Shown here one piece after another: positions 1-15,632 of a DNA stretch of 64,000 nucleotides. Under the pieces are notes generated by a model. The model was not told the DNA's origin and did no database searches. It saw only the letters and a program-made list of their open reading frames with translations. How positions within the stretch are numbered: position 1 is the first letter of the stretch; every line of letters begins with the position of its first letter. Made by a program: the position numbers and the translations under genes. The DNA is taken from contig NZ_LMNA01000012.1 of the NCBI RefSeq assembly GCF_001422445.1, forward strand, positions 248,001-312,000. Reading direction: 5' to 3'. Source of the stretch: Pseudorhodoferax sp. Leaf274. GTDB lineage: Bacteria; Pseudomonadota; Gammaproteobacteria; Burkholderiales; Burkholderiaceae_C.

Positions 1-243
1 GAGAAGTCGGGCTTCTACAAGCAGAACCCCGGTACCGACGTGGCCGTGACGCAGATGATCCGCAAGACCACCGACAAGTCGCGCGGCATCCGCCTGGGCA
101 ACTTCCTGCAGATCCGCACCATCGTCGACGAGGAAGCCGAGCAGATCTGGAGCGGCAAGCAAAGCGCCAAGCAGGCGCTGGACAACGCCGTCAAGCGCGG
201 CAACGAGCAGCTCGAGCGCTTCCAGAAAGCCAACAAGGGCTGA
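1..243 (+). CDS. ugpB: sn-glycerol-3-phosphate ABC transporter substrate-binding protein, C-terminal part
   Basis: The frame is open from the first base and ends in TGA at 241-243, so only the last 80 residues are visible and the start lies outside the window. The tail contains [11 protein letters not shown] and RLGNFLQIR, which resemble the C-terminal region of UgpB, the periplasmic binding protein for glycerol-3-phosphate. The assignment leans strongly on context: ugpA, ugpE, ugpC and ugpQ follow on the same strand. An 88-nt gap separates it from ugpA. Another family-1 solute-binding protein is possible but less likely given this order. Confidence 0.85.
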   Translation, partial: EKSGFYKQNPGTDVAVTQMIRKTTDKSRGIRLGNFLQIRTIVDEEAEQIWSGKQSAKQALDNAVKRGNEQLERFQKANKG

Positions 244-331
244 CACGCCGGCAGGCACTGGCGGGCGGCTACACTCGCCCGCCGCGGCGCAGGGGGCGCC
301 GCGGCAACCCGGATCCAGGACGATCACCACA

Positions 332-1213
332 ATGGAAAAACGCGTGCTGTTCCGCTCGGCGTGGCTGCCCTGGCTGCTGGTCGCGCCGCAGATGGCGGTC
401 GTGCTGGTGTTCTTCTTCTGGCCGGCCAGCCAGGCCATCGTGCAGTCGCTGCAGACCGAGGACGCCTTCGGCACCTCCACGGTGTGGGTCGGCCTGGACA
501 ACTTCGTCGCGCTGTTCCAGGACGAGGCCTACCTCGAATCCTTCAAGGTCACGGCGCTGTTCTCGGCGCTGGTGGCGGGCCTGGGCATCGCGGTATCGCT
601 CGTGCTGGCCGTGTTCGCCGACCGCATCCTGCGCGGCTCCCTGGTCTACAAGACCTTCCTGATCATTCCCTACGCCGTGGCGCCTGCCGTCGCCGGCGTG
701 CTGTGGGTGTTCATGTTCTCGCCCAGCATCGGCATCGTGGCCTATGGGCTGCGCGGGCTGGGCTATGACTGGAACCACCTGCTCAACTCCGGCCATGCGC
801 TCACGCTGATCGTGGTGGCCGCGGTCTGGAAGCAGATCTCCTACAACTTCCTGTTCTTCCTGGCGGGCCTGCAGTCCATTCCCAAGGCGCTGATCGAGGC
901 CGCCGCCATCGACGGGGCAGGGCCGGTGCGCCGCTTCCTGAGCATCCAGCTGCCGCTGCTGTCGCCCACCACGTTCTTCCTGCTGGTCATCAACGTGGTC
1001 TATGCCTTCTTCGACACCTTCGCGATCGTGCACGCCACGACCGAGGGCGGCCCCGGGCGCGACACCTCCATCCTGGTCTACAAGGTCTGGCACGACGGCT
1101 TCAAGGCGCTGGACCTGGGCGGCTCCGCTGCGCAGTCGGTGGTGCTGATGGGCATCGTCGTGGTCCTCACGGTGATCCAGTTCCGCTATGTCGAGAAGAA
1201 AGTGAACTACTAG
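332..1213 (+). CDS. ugpA: sn-glycerol-3-phosphate ABC transporter permease UgpA
   Basis: A 293-residue inner-membrane permease of the MalF type that forms the membrane channel together with UgpE. An N-terminal hydrophobic segment (about residues 10-35) is followed by further membrane spans. The EAA loop that contacts the ATPase is visible near residues 188-208 ([14 protein letters not shown]). The ATG start has AGGA 11 bases upstream. Length and position between ugpB and ugpE match the family. The gap to ugpE is longer than usual (86 nt) because it holds a hairpin repeat. Confidence 0.93.
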   Translation: MEKRVLFRSAWLPWLLVAPQMAVVLVFFFWPASQAIVQSLQTEDAFGTSTVWVGLDNFVALFQDEAYLESFKVTALFSALVAGLGIAVSLVLAVFADRILRGSLVYKTFLIIPYAVAPAVAGVLWVFMFSPSIGIVAYGLRGLGYDWNHLLNSGHALTLIVVAAVWKQISYNFLFFLAGLQSIPKALIEAAAIDGAGPVRRFLSIQLPLLSPTTFFLLVINVVYAFFDTFAIVHATTEGGPGRDTSILVYKVWHDGFKALDLGGSAAQSVVLMGIVVVLTVIQFRYVEKKVNY

Positions 1214-1299
1214 CATGTGGCCCCCACGCTCATCGCTTCGCGTATCGCTGCCCCCCAAGGGGGCGCGTCAGCGCCTTCGGGCGGCCGGGCGGCACTGAC
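1214..1299. repeat. Intergenic hairpin repeat, variant copy in ugpA-ugpE gap
   Basis: The gap between ugpA and ugpE is almost filled by a GC-rich element with a perfect hairpin, GCCCCC-CAA-GGGGGC (1250-1264), followed by a CGGGCGGCCGGGCGGC-like arm. Read on the minus strand it has the same order of parts as the 77-nt repeats at 9758, 9835 and 23284: a hairpin with TTG loop next to a GGGCGGCCCGG-like block. I take it as an inverted, diverged member of one family. It sits inside the ugp operon, so it could influence relative expression of ugpA and ugpE. Role unknown. Confidence 0.6.
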
Positions 1300-2151
1300 A
1301 TGGTCGAACGCCGCCCCCTGCTGACGCTGCTCTCGCACCTGGTCCTGGTGCTGGGCATCCTCATCGTCGCCTTCCCGATCTACCTGGCGTTCGTCGCCTC
1401 CACGCACACGCGCGACGAGATCGTGCAGGTGCCGATGCCGATCACGCCCGGCGCGCACATGGTGGAGAACTACACCGCGGCGCTGACCGGCACCGGATCC
1501 ACCCAGGGCTCGGCCGCGCCGGTGGGCCGCATGATGTGGGTCAGCCTCGTCACGGCGCTGGTCATCAGCCTCGGCAAGATCTCGATCTCGCTGCTGTCGG
1601 CGTTTGCCATCGTCTACTTCCGCTTCCCGTTCAAGAAGCTGGTCTTCTGGATGATCTTCATCACGCTGATGCTGCCGGTGGAGGTGCGTATCCTGCCCAC
1701 CTACAAGGTGCTGTCGGACCTGGGCATGCTCAACACCTATGCCGGGCTCACGGTGCCGCTGATCGCCTCGGCCACGGCCACCTTCCTGTTCCGCCAGTTC
1801 TTCCTGACCGTGCCCGACGAACTCGTGGAGGCGGCGCGCATCGATGGCGCGGGGCCCATGCGCTTCTTCAAGGACGTGCTGGTGCCGCTCTCGCAGACCT
1901 CCATCGCGGCACTGTTCGTGATCCAGTTCATCTACGGCTGGAACCAGTACCTGTGGCCGCTCCTGGCCACGACCACCGAGGACATGTACCCCATCGTCAT
2001 CGGCATCAAGCGCATGATCGCCAGCGGCGACTCCGCCACCGACTGGAACATCATCATGGCCACGGCCATCCTGGCGATGCTGCCGCCGGCCCTGGTCGTG
2101 GTGCTGATGCAGAAGTGGTTCGTCAAGGGCCTGGTCGATACCGAGAAGTAA
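1300..2151 (+). CDS. ugpE: sn-glycerol-3-phosphate ABC transporter permease UgpE
   Basis: A 283-residue MalG-type inner-membrane permease, partner of UgpA. It has an N-terminal membrane span (about residues 9-32) and the EAA loop [17 protein letters not shown] near residues 172-188. The C-terminus KGLVDTEK is typical of carbohydrate-type permeases of this group. The ATG follows directly after the repeat in the ugpA-ugpE gap, with no strong ribosome binding site. ugpC begins 10 nt after its stop. Confidence 0.93.
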   Translation: MVERRPLLTLLSHLVLVLGILIVAFPIYLAFVASTHTRDEIVQVPMPITPGAHMVENYTAALTGTGSTQGSAAPVGRMMWVSLVTALVISLGKISISLLSAFAIVYFRFPFKKLVFWMIFITLMLPVEVRILPTYKVLSDLGMLNTYAGLTVPLIASATATFLFRQFFLTVPDELVEAARIDGAGPMRFFKDVLVPLSQTSIAALFVIQFIYGWNQYLWPLLATTTEDMYPIVIGIKRMIASGDSATDWNIIMATAILAMLPPALVVVLMQKWFVKGLVDTEK

Positions 2152-2161
2152 GCAAGCACAC

Positions 2162-3219
<1,058 letters not shown>

Positions 3220-3223
<4 letters not shown>

Positions 3224-3963
3224 CGGCCGGCCGCTGGCCTTACCCCGCCTGGGTGGCCCACCGCGGTGCCGGCAAGCTGGCACCCGAGAACACCCTGGCG
3301 GCTTTCCGCCTGGGCGCCGCCCACGGCTACCGCATGTTCGAGTGCGATGTGAAGCTCAGCGCCGACGGCGTGCCCTTCCTGCTGCACGACGCCACGCTGG
3401 AGCGCACGACCAACGGCCAGGGCACGGCGGGCGACAAACCCTGGGACGAACTCTCGCGGCTGGATGCCGGCAGCTGGCACTCGCGCGCCTACGCCGGCGA
3501 GCCGTTGGCCACGCTGGCCGGCGTGGCCCGCTTCTGCCAGGCCAGCGGCCTGCTGCTCAACATCGAGATCAAGCCCACGCCGGGCTCGGAAGCCGCCACC
3601 GGTGCGGCCGTGGCCGATGCCGCGGCGGTGCTGTGGGCCGGCCAGCCCGTGCCGCCGCTGCTGACCTCGTTTCAGCCGGCTGCGCTGGAGGCTGCCCAGG
3701 CCGCCCAGCCGGCACTGCCGCGCGGCTTGCTGCTGGACGAACTGTCGCCCGGCTGGGACCAGGCGGCCGGGCGCCTGGGCTGCCAGGTGCTGGTCTGCCG
3801 TCACAGCCTGTGGACCGCCCACCTGGTGCAGCAGGCGCGGGGCCTGGGGCTGCGGGCGGCCAGCTACACCGTCAACGACGTGGCCGAGGCGCAGCGCTTG
3901 CGCGCACTTGGCGATCACACCGTCATCACCGATCGCGTCGATCTGTTCTCTTCTGCGTGCTAA
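3220..3963 (+). CDS. ugpQ: Glycerophosphodiester phosphodiesterase
   Basis: A 247-residue cytoplasmic GDPD-family enzyme that hydrolyses glycerophosphodiesters to glycerol-3-phosphate and an alcohol. The family catalytic elements are visible: HRG with ENT ([12 protein letters not shown], residues 13-24), the D in FECDVKLS, and the HD pair in [11 protein letters not shown]. No signal peptide is seen, which fits the cytosolic UgpQ class. The GTG start overlaps the ugpC stop. It ends the ugp operon; a weak hairpin with a short T run lies about 30 nt downstream. Confidence 0.94.
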
Positions 3964-3990
3964 AGCATTGACGTACGTGTAACGGTGGAG

Positions 3991-4016
3991 AAGTGCGTGA
4001 TAAACCGCGCACTTTT
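3991..4016 (+). terminator. Possible weak terminator after ugpQ
   Basis: A 7-bp stem AAGTGCG / CGCACTT encloses a 10-nt loop and runs into TTTT at 4013-4016. The stem is short and AT-rich at the base, so termination may be partial. It lies between ugpQ and the patatin-like gene, where an operon boundary is expected. Confidence 0.4.
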
Positions 4017-4136
4017 CAAGCCAAAGAGCGGATGAATTTGTTATCGTTGTGCGCGGGTGCAGGAGTGTGTACTGGCGCATCGACCGATCGGTACCCGTTC
4101 CGTTCGCATGCGCTTCGCAGGAAGGGGTTCCTTCGC

Positions 4137-5893
4137 ATGGTCGCAGCAGAGAGGTTCCAGGCGCGTGCCTTGCAGGTGCTGCGGGGCAGCCGCATCTTCG
4201 GCCAGCTCGACGAGGAGGTGCTGCACGACCTGGCGCGCTTCCTGGTGCGGCAGGATGTTCCCGGCGGCCACCAGGTGCTGCGCGAGGGCGCGCCGTCGGA
4301 CAGCATGCTGATCCTGCTGAGCGGCCGCCTGCGGGTTTCGCGCACCAACCCCGACGGCAGCCTGCTGCTCTACAACGAGATCAGCGTGGGCGAAGGTGTC
4401 GGCGAGACCGGCATGATCCTGCAGCAGCCGCGCACGGCCGACGTGACGGCGGTGCGCGATTCCACACTGGCCGTGCTGCACAGCAGCGACTTCGAGGCGC
4501 TGCTCCAGCTGCGGCCCCTGGCCGTGAACCGCGTCTTCTCCCAGGCGATCTACAACCACCTGCGCCATGGCGCGCAGGTCGCGCAGCGGGGCTTCGCCCA
4601 ATCCTTCGTGGTGGTGCCGCTGCATCCGGATGTGCCGGCCGGCGCGGTGGCTCGCGCGCTGACCGCAGCCTTCGCCAAGAGCGGGCGGGCGCGCCATCTG
4701 GCGCCGGAGCAGGGCACCGGGGACGAAGGCCGCAGCGATGCGCTCGACGAGCAGTTCGACCACCTGGTCTACGAAGCCGAGGCGCAGGCCACGGACTGGA
4801 CGCGGCGCGCCTTCCGCCAGGCCGACCAGGTGATCTACGTGGCCCGGTCGGACGGGCCGCTGGCGGTCGGCGACCTGGAGCAGCAACTGGCGCGCGAGCC
4901 GGGCTACGCGCTCAAGCGCAAGCACCTGGTCGTCATGCACGCTGCCGATGCGCAGGCGCCGCACGCGGTGCGGCGCTGGCTCGCGGGCCGGGCCTGCGAA
5001 CGCGTCTACCCGCTGCGCGCCGAGCATGTCGAGGACTTCGCCCGCCTCGCGCGCTTCCTGACCGGAACCGCCGTCGGCGTGGTGCTGGGCGGCGGCGGTG
5101 CGCGTGGCTACGCCCACCTGGGCATCCTGCGTGCGCTGCACGAGGCCGGCATCCCGATCGACATGGTGGGCGGCAACAGCATGGGCGCGCTGGTTGGCGC
5201 GCAGTACGCCTGCGACGTGCCGCTGGACGACATCATGCGCAACACCCAGGCTTTCGCGGCCGGTGGCGAGCGCCTGACCCTGCCGCTGATCTCGCTGGTG
5301 TCCGGGTTCCGGGTCGAGCGCGACCTGCGCAGGATGTTCGGCGAGCGCAGCGTCGACAGCCTGTGGCGGCCGTTCTTCGCGGCCGCCTGCAACCTGTCCA
5401 AGGGCCACACCACGGTGCAGGACACCGGTCCGCTGTGGAAGGCGGTGCTGGCCAGCAATTCGCCGGCCGGGCTGTTCCCACCGGTGCTGCACAAGGGCGA
5501 CCTGCTGGTGGACGGCGCCATCCTGGAGAACGTGCCCGTCGACGCCATGCGCATGCGCCTGGGCACGCCGCTGGAACGCCGGCGCGGCAACGGCACCATC
5601 ATCGCCATCGACGTGGACGTGCAGGAAGACCTGGCCGTGGCGCACGACCTGGCGCGGCTGTCGCGCCGCAGCGCGCTCAAGGGCATGCTGGCGCGCAAGG
5701 CCACCCAGCCCGGCATCATGGAGATCCTGTACCGGGCCGGCCACATCGGCGGCCTGCACAAGCGCGCCGCGACCGTGGCGCAGGCCGACCACTACCTGGA
5801 GCCGCCCGTGGCCGAGTACTCCATGATGGACCACAAGCGCGCGCCGGAGATCGTCGAGGCAGGTTACCGGTATGCGGTGGAGAGGATTGCGCA

Positions 5894-5909
<16 letters not shown>
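4137..5909 (+). CDS. cNMP-binding patatin-like phospholipase family protein
   Basis: A 590-residue protein. Residues 1 to about 140 are a cyclic-nucleotide-binding-like sensor domain, residues about 150-300 a linker, and residues about 313-510 a patatin-like lipid hydrolase domain. The patatin oxyanion loop GGGGARGY is near 316-323, the nucleophile is S348 in GNSMG, and the dyad Asp is D459 in DGA. This resembles the neuropathy-target-esterase/RssA group that deacylates phospholipids. I chose ATG 4137 because AGGAAGGGGTT lies just upstream; the frame is also open to 3993. Its last 16 nt overlap the NRPS start, so the two are probably co-translated. No transmembrane span was obvious. Confidence 0.88.
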
Positions 5910-9757
<3,848 letters not shown>

Positions 9758-9760
<3 letters not shown>

Positions 9761-9834
9761 GCGCGGCGCCGGGCCGCCCCAAGCAAGCTCGCTCCCGCTC
9801 GGCGGGACAGGCCGCAGGCCGAAGGGTGCTCCAG
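9758..9834 (+). repeat. 77-nt intergenic hairpin repeat, copy 1
   Basis: The unit runs from the TGA stop of the NRPS gene to the base before the next TGA. It contains the hairpin TCCCGC-TCG-GCGGGA (9793-9807), the short palindrome GGCC-GCA-GGCC and a terminal GAAGGGTG block. Copy 2 follows head to tail with a period of exactly 77. A third copy, also 77 nt, lies at 23284. Confidence 0.9.
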
Positions 9835-9911
9835 TGAGCGCGGCGCCGGGCCGCCCCAAGCAAGCTCGCTCCCGCTTGGCGGGACAGGCCGCAGGCCGAA
9901 GGGTGCCGCAG
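9835..9911 (+). repeat. 77-nt intergenic hairpin repeat, copy 2
   Basis: Tandem neighbour of copy 1, differing at only a few positions. The hairpin is TCCCGC-TTG-GCGGGA (9870-9884). The GAAGGGTG block at its end lies 6-13 bases before the GTG start of the VTT gene and looks like its Shine-Dalgarno sequence. The last base of the unit is the G of that GTG start codon. Confidence 0.9.
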
Positions 9912-10615
9912 TGACCGCGGCTTCCGGACTGCGCGGCCGGCTGTGGGGCCTGGTGCTGGCGCTGGCCGTGCTGCTCGGGCTGGCCGCGGCATGGACCTGG
10001 TCGCCGATGCGCGAATGGCTCGACGTGGACCGCATCGTGCACGGCCTGCAGGCGCTGGGGCAGGCCTTCGGCCCCGTCGCCGCCGTCGCCGGCCTGAGCC
10101 TGGCACTGGTGCTGGCCGTGCCACTGACCTTCCTGACGCTGGTGACGCTGGTGGCTTTCGGGCCCTGGACCGGTTTCCTGACCTGCATGGCCGGCGCGCT
10201 GCTCGGAGCCGCCGCCAGCCACGGCCTGGGTGCGCTGCTGGGCCGCGAGGCGGTGCAGCGCCTGGGCGGCCCGCGCGTGAACGCGGTCAGCCAGCGCCTG
10301 GCCGACCATGGCCTGCTGGCCGTGGTCGCCATCCGCATGGTGCCGGTGGCGCCGTTCGCCATCATCAACATGGTGGCCGGCGCCTCGCACATCAGCCTGC
10401 GCCACATGCTGCTGGGCACCCTGATCGGCATGGCGCCGGGCACGCTGGTGATGGCGTTCTTCGTGGACCAGATCGTGGCCGCGTTGCGCAACCCGGGTCC
10501 GCTGACCTATGCCTTGATCGCGGGAACGCTGCTGTTCATCGTCTGCGCAGGCGTCGCCGCCAGGCGCTGGGTGCGCCGCGTGGAGGCGCAGCGCGGCGTC
10601 AAAGAACCCGGTTGA
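9911..10615 (+). CDS. VTT-domain (TVP38/TMEM64, DedA-like) membrane protein
   Basis: A 234-residue inner-membrane protein. Hydrophobic spans lie near residues 10-30, 55-85, 90-115, 145-180 and 200-222. The VTT core shows the typical pattern: the AFGPWTGFLTC loop, then R(M)VPVAPFAIINMVAG, then a G-rich re-entrant segment GTLIGMAPGTL. The family is linked to lipid flipping and membrane homeostasis, and no substrate can be read from the sequence. The GTG start is supplied with a Shine-Dalgarno sequence by the repeat before it. It may share a transcript with the patatin and NRPS genes, although two repeat units intervene. Its 3' end overlaps the converging VWA gene by 17 nt. Confidence 0.88.
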   Translation: MTAASGLRGRLWGLVLALAVLLGLAAAWTWSPMREWLDVDRIVHGLQALGQAFGPVAAVAGLSLALVLAVPLTFLTLVTLVAFGPWTGFLTCMAGALLGAAASHGLGALLGREAVQRLGGPRVNAVSQRLADHGLLAVVAIRMVPVAPFAIINMVAGASHISLRHMLLGTLIGMAPGTLVMAFFVDQIVAALRNPGPLTYALIAGTLLFIVCAGVAARRWVRRVEAQRGVKEPG

Positions 10616-11648
10616 ACCAGGCCAGCGAGAGGCCGGCCGACACCAGCGCCAGCAAGGCGCCGGCCAGCGCCAGCAGGGCCGAGATCTCGGTTTCCTTCTT
10701 CTCCACCGTCAAGCGCGAGCTCAGCGTCTGGTAGACCTTGCGCAGGTTCTCGGCCGAGCCGGCGTAGAAGTATTCGGCCTGGGTGCGCGTGGCCACGGCC
10801 TTGAGCGTCTCCTCGTCCAGCCGCACGCGCATGGACCAGCCCTCGAAGCCGATGGTCTCGCCGTCCACCGTGCCGATGCCCACGGTGTAGACGCGCACAC
10901 CGCGGTCGGCGGCCATCTTGGCGGCCTCCAGCGTGTCCACGCCCGTGGTGCGCTGGCCGTCGGTGAGCAGGATGATGGCGGCCGAATCGTAGGAGCCGGG
11001 CGCCACCGGCGTGAACTCCTTGACCTCGCCCTTGGCTGCGATGTCCTTGTCCAGGGGCACGCCGCGCGGGCGCTCGCGGCCGTAGGTCATGGCGCCCACG
11101 TCGATGCCGGCGTCGGGAAACAGTTCGGCCAGCGACACCACGATGGCGCTGCCGATGGCCGTGGCGCGCTGCAGCTGGAACTTGTCGATGGCCACCACCA
11201 GGTCCTCGCGCGACAGCGTGGCCGGCTGCACCACCTGTGCGGTGCCGGCAAAGGCGACGATGCCCACGCGCACATGGCGCGGCAGGTCGGCGATGAAGGC
11301 CTTGGCCGCGTTCTGTGCCGCCACCAGCCGGTTCGGCTGCACGTCGGTGGCGCGCATGCTGCCCGACACGTCCATGGCCAGGATGATGGTTTCCTGCTGC
11401 GAGGGCAGGCTGATCACGGCCATGGGCCGCGAGGCTGCCACGATCAGCGCGCACAGGGCCAGCAGGAACAGCACGGGCGGCAGGTGGCGCTTGAAGCCCT
11501 GGCGCACGCCCATGGCCTCGCGCACGATGGACAGGCTGGCATAGCGCAGCGCTGTCTTCTTGCGCCGGCGCAGCAGCCAGATGTACAGCAGCACCAGCAG
11601 CGGTGCCAGCAGCAGCAGCCAGAGGAACTGGGGCCAGAGGAAGTTCAT
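10599..11648 (-). CDS. VWA-domain membrane protein (BatA-like)
   Basis: A 349-residue protein with two N-terminal membrane spans (about residues 8-27 and 57-73), a von Willebrand A domain (about 85-310) and a C-terminal span (about 320-345). The metal-binding MIDAS site is intact: D93, S95 and S97 in MDVSGSM, with a downstream LTDGQRTTG segment. This layout matches BatA-type proteins that work with MoxR ATPases. ATG 11648 begins a canonical N-terminus with the first span; the longer open frame upstream overlaps the DUF58 gene and is rejected. It lies 28 nt after the DUF58 gene in a moxR-DUF58-VWA operon. Confidence 0.9.
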   Translation of the reverse strand: MNFLWPQFLWLLLLAPLLVLLYIWLLRRRKKTALRYASLSIVREAMGVRQGFKRHLPPVLFLLALCALIVAASRPMAVISLPSQQETIILAMDVSGSMRATDVQPNRLVAAQNAAKAFIADLPRHVRVGIVAFAGTAQVVQPATLSREDLVVAIDKFQLQRATAIGSAIVVSLAELFPDAGIDVGAMTYGRERPRGVPLDKDIAAKGEVKEFTPVAPGSYDSAAIILLTDGQRTTGVDTLEAAKMAADRGVRVYTVGIGTVDGETIGFEGWSMRVRLDEETLKAVATRTQAEYFYAGSAENLRKVYQTLSSRLTVEKKETEISALLALAGALLALVSAGLSLAWFNRVL

Positions 11649-11676
11649 GGGCGTTCTCCTCGGTGCTGGAACGGGA

Positions 11677-12643
11677 TCACGCGGCCAGGACGGGCCGCAG
11701 ATGGGTGGGAAGGCCGCCGCCGGCGCCGGACAGGCGGCTGCGCCGGCGGCGCAGTTCGGCAAAGCGCAGGATGGCGGCGGCCAGGTCGTCGTCTGTGGAC
11801 AGTTCCAGCGTGTCCACGCCGGCCTCGCCCAGCGCCTGGCGCAGTTCGGCCTCGCGCTGCGCGGCGATGCGCGCGAAGCGCTTGCGAAAGCCGGCATCGG
11901 AGGTGTCGACCAGCAACTGCTCGCCGGTCTCGGCGTCGCGGATCGGGATCAGGCCCAGGTCGGGCAGCTCCAGCTCCAGCGGGTCGAGCAGGCGCACGGC
12001 CAGCACCTCATGGCGCTGGGCGAGCTGGGCCAGAGGCTTCTCCCAGCCCGGCGCGCTGATGAAGTCCGAGACCACGAACACGGTGGAACGCCGGCGCATG
12101 AGCCCGCCGGCCGCCTGCAGCAGCTCGTGCAGGTGCGTCACGCGGCCGGGCTCGGTCGGCTGGCCACCGTCCGAGCCCGCCGGCAACATGCGGTGCAACA
12201 GGTCCAGCACATGCAGGCGGCTGGCGCGCGGCTGCAGCACCTGGTCGAGCCCGGCGCCGTACAGCATCGCCCCGACCCGGTTGCCGTGGCGCGTGAGCAG
12301 CCGCGCGAGCACGGCCACGAAGGCTGCCGACACCTCGCGCTTCTTCTGCTCGCCCGAACCGAAGTCGACCGAGGGCGACAGGTCGAGCAGGAACCAGGCG
12401 GCCATCTCGCGGTCTTCGGTGAACACGCGCACATGGGGCTGCTGCAGCCGGGCCGTGACGTTCCAGTCGATGTGGCGCACGTCGTCGTGGTGCTGGTACT
12501 CGCGCAGGTCCGCCAGATCCATGCCGGTGCCGCGCATCAGCGTGCGGTAGTCGCCCTGCAGCAGGCCGTCGAGCCGGCGCAGCACCGTCCACTCGAGCCG
12601 GCGCAGCAGGTGCTCGGCCTGCGCGGCCGGCGCGACCTTGGCT

Positions 12644-12663
<20 letters not shown>
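11677..12663 (-). CDS. DUF58 domain-containing protein
   Basis: A 328-residue soluble DUF58 protein. The characteristic segment (DLADLREYQ, then DVRHIDWNVTAR) is near residues 50-70, followed by a VWA-like fold with FLLDLSPSVDFGSG near 92-105. DUF58 proteins are regularly encoded between a MoxR ATPase and VWA membrane proteins; their biochemical role is not settled. ATG 12663 overlaps the 3' end of the moxR gene by 20 nt, indicating coupled translation. Confidence 0.92.
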
Positions 12664-13651
<988 letters not shown>

Positions 13652-13669
13652 GAAGGATCCTCGGGATGG

Positions 13670-14593
13670 TCAGAAGGGGTGCAGGCCCACGGCCGAAGCG
13701 GCGTTCTCGATCGGCACGGCGAAACCGATGCCGACGAAGGTGCGCTGCTGCGAAGGGTTCAGGATGGCGGTGACGATGCCGACGACCTGCCCGTCCATGG
13801 TCACCAGCGGGCCGCCGGAGTTCCCGGGATTGGCCGCGGCGTCGAACTGGATCAGGTTGGTCAGCACGTGCTTGCCCTCGGGCGAGCGGAACGAGCGGCC
13901 CAGGCCGGAGACCACGCCGGCCGAGGTGGAAGGGCCGATGCCGAAAGGAAAGCCGACGGCCACCACCTGGTCGCCGGGCGTCAGGTCGGCGGTGGAGCGC
14001 ATGGTCGCGGCGATCATGTCGTCGGGGATCTTGTGGGCCTGCAGCACGGCCAGGTCGTTCTCGGGCTGGGTGCCGGTCACGCTGGCGGTGCTCTCCATGC
14101 CGTCGGAGAAGGTGACCTTGATGGTCTGCGCGCCGGAGACCACGTGCAGGTTGGTCAGGATGATGCCCTTGTCGACGATGACCACGCCGGTGCCCACGCC
14201 TTGCTCCACCTCCTCCTTGCCGTCCTTGCTCTTGACGAAGCCCATCACGCGCACGACCGAGGGAATGATGGCCGCGTAGGCCTTAGCGGCCGGCGAGGGC
14301 AGCACATTGGTCTCCAGCGTGCGCAGCACGGCGGCGTCGATGTCCTTCTGGGTCAGCGCGCGGGCACCGGGACGCAGCGCGATCGTGCCCGCGCCCAGCG
14401 CGGCCGCGGCCAGCAGCACGATGGTGGCCCACAGCAGGCGCGGATCGCTCCACCAGCGCCTGCGCGCAGGGGGCGGCGCCGCGGATGCCGCGGGCGCTGC
14501 GTCAGTGGGCTGGGGGGAAGAGGGGGCAGCGTCGGCATCCGGCGGCTCGGGTCGGGCACGGGATGCACTGCTGTAAAGAGCCGGCCTACGCAT
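13670..14593 (-). CDS. Membrane-anchored trypsin-like serine protease (S1C type, no PDZ)
   Basis: A 307-residue protein: a Pro/Ala-rich cytoplasmic N-terminus, one membrane anchor (about residues 53-73) and a trypsin-like domain facing the periplasm. The catalytic triad is complete: H150 (TNLHVV), D180 (NDLAVL) and S259 (GNSGGP). No PDZ domain follows, unlike DegP or DegS. It directly precedes moxR on the same strand (19 nt from its stop to the moxR start), so it may act on the same envelope process; that link is inferred from position. The upstream region is shared with the divergent tatD gene. Confidence 0.9.
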   Translation of the reverse strand: MRRPALYSSASRARPEPPDADAAPSSPQPTDAAPAASAAPPPARRRWWSDPRLLWATIVLLAAAALGAGTIALRPGARALTQKDIDAAVLRTLETNVLPSPAAKAYAAIIPSVVRVMGFVKSKDGKEEVEQGVGTGVVIVDKGIILTNLHVVSGAQTIKVTFSDGMESTASVTGTQPENDLAVLQAHKIPDDMIAATMRSTADLTPGDQVVAVGFPFGIGPSTSAGVVSGLGRSFRSPEGKHVLTNLIQFDAAANPGNSGGPLVTMDGQVVGIVTAILNPSQQRTFVGIGFAVPIENAASAVGLHPF

Positions 14594-14732
14594 CGGTGTT
14601 CACCTGTGATGGGACGTTGCGGATCTACGCAAATACAGTACCACGGTTCATTCCTGGGCGCATCCCCGGCCGGACGGCATCCCCCAATCGACGTACGGCG
14701 ATGCGGCCGGGGCCGCGCGCTACAGTGGCCCC

Positions 14733-15632
14733 ATGCCCTGGATCGACACCCACTGCCATCTCGATGCGCCGGAGTTCGGCCCGGACCACGCGCTGGCGCT
14801 GGCCGCGCGCGCGCAGGCGGCCGGGCGCGGCGTGGCCCTGTGCGTGCTGCCGGCGGTCGGTGTGTTCGATTTCGACACCGTGCGTGCATTCGCCCACCGC
14901 ACCGGCGACGCCTACGCCCTGGGCATCCACCCGCTGTTCGTGCCGCGGGCCGACGATGGCGACCTGGACCGGCTGGACGCGGCCCTGGCCGCACATGCCG
15001 GCGACCCGCGGCTCGTGGCGGTGGGCGAGATCGGGCTGGACTTCTTCGTGCCCGGGCTGGCCGAGCCCGCCATGCGTGCGCGCCAGCTGCATTTCTTTCG
15101 CCGGCAGCTGCAGCTGGCGCGGCGCCACGGCCTGCCCGTCATCGTGCACACGCGGCGCAGCGTCGACCAGGTGCTGCGCCAGCTGCGCGAGATCGGTGCA
15201 GGCACGCACTGGAACGGCATCGCCCATGCCTTCAACGGCAGCGGGCAACAGGCCCAGGCCGTGTTGGCCCAGGGCCTCAAGCTGGGCTTCGGCGGTGCGA
15301 TGACCTTCGACACCGCACGCCAGCTGCGCCAGCTGGCCACCGGGCTGCCGCTGGAGGCCATCGTCCTGGAGACCGACGCGCCCGACATTGCGCCGCAATG
15401 GCTCTACGTGCGCCAGTCCGAGCGGGCGGCCGGCCGGCCCCAGGGACTGAACACGCCGGCCGAGCTGCCGCGCATCGCCGAGACGCTGGTGGCGCTGCGC
15501 GGCCTGCCGCTGGCCGACATCGAGGCGGCGACCACTGCCAATGCGCTCGCGGCCCTGCCGCGCCTGCGTGCGCTGTTGCAGGCAGGGCCGCCGGCGCAGG
15601 CCACAATCGTGGCCGATGAAAAAAGCCGCTAA
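14733..15632 (+). CDS. tatD: TatD family metal-dependent hydrolase
   Basis: A 299-residue TIM-barrel hydrolase of the TatD DNase group. The metal ligands are visible: HCHLD near residues 6-10, E in VGEIGLDFF (about 97-105), H in PVIVHTRR, H in GIAHAFNG and D in ETDAPD. Members are 3'-exonucleases or deoxyribonucleases, and the physiological substrate is uncertain. It opens an operon with the spermidine-synthase-like gene, which overlaps its end by 17 nt, and the GspE-type ATPase gene. The start ATG 14733 gives the canonical MPWIDTHCHLD. Confidence 0.92.
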   Translation: MPWIDTHCHLDAPEFGPDHALALAARAQAAGRGVALCVLPAVGVFDFDTVRAFAHRTGDAYALGIHPLFVPRADDGDLDRLDAALAAHAGDPRLVAVGEIGLDFFVPGLAEPAMRARQLHFFRRQLQLARRHGLPVIVHTRRSVDQVLRQLREIGAGTHWNGIAHAFNGSGQQAQAVLAQGLKLGFGGAMTFDTARQLRQLATGLPLEAIVLETDAPDIAPQWLYVRQSERAAGRPQGLNTPAELPRIAETLVALRGLPLADIEAATTANALAALPRLRALLQAGPPAQATIVADEKSR

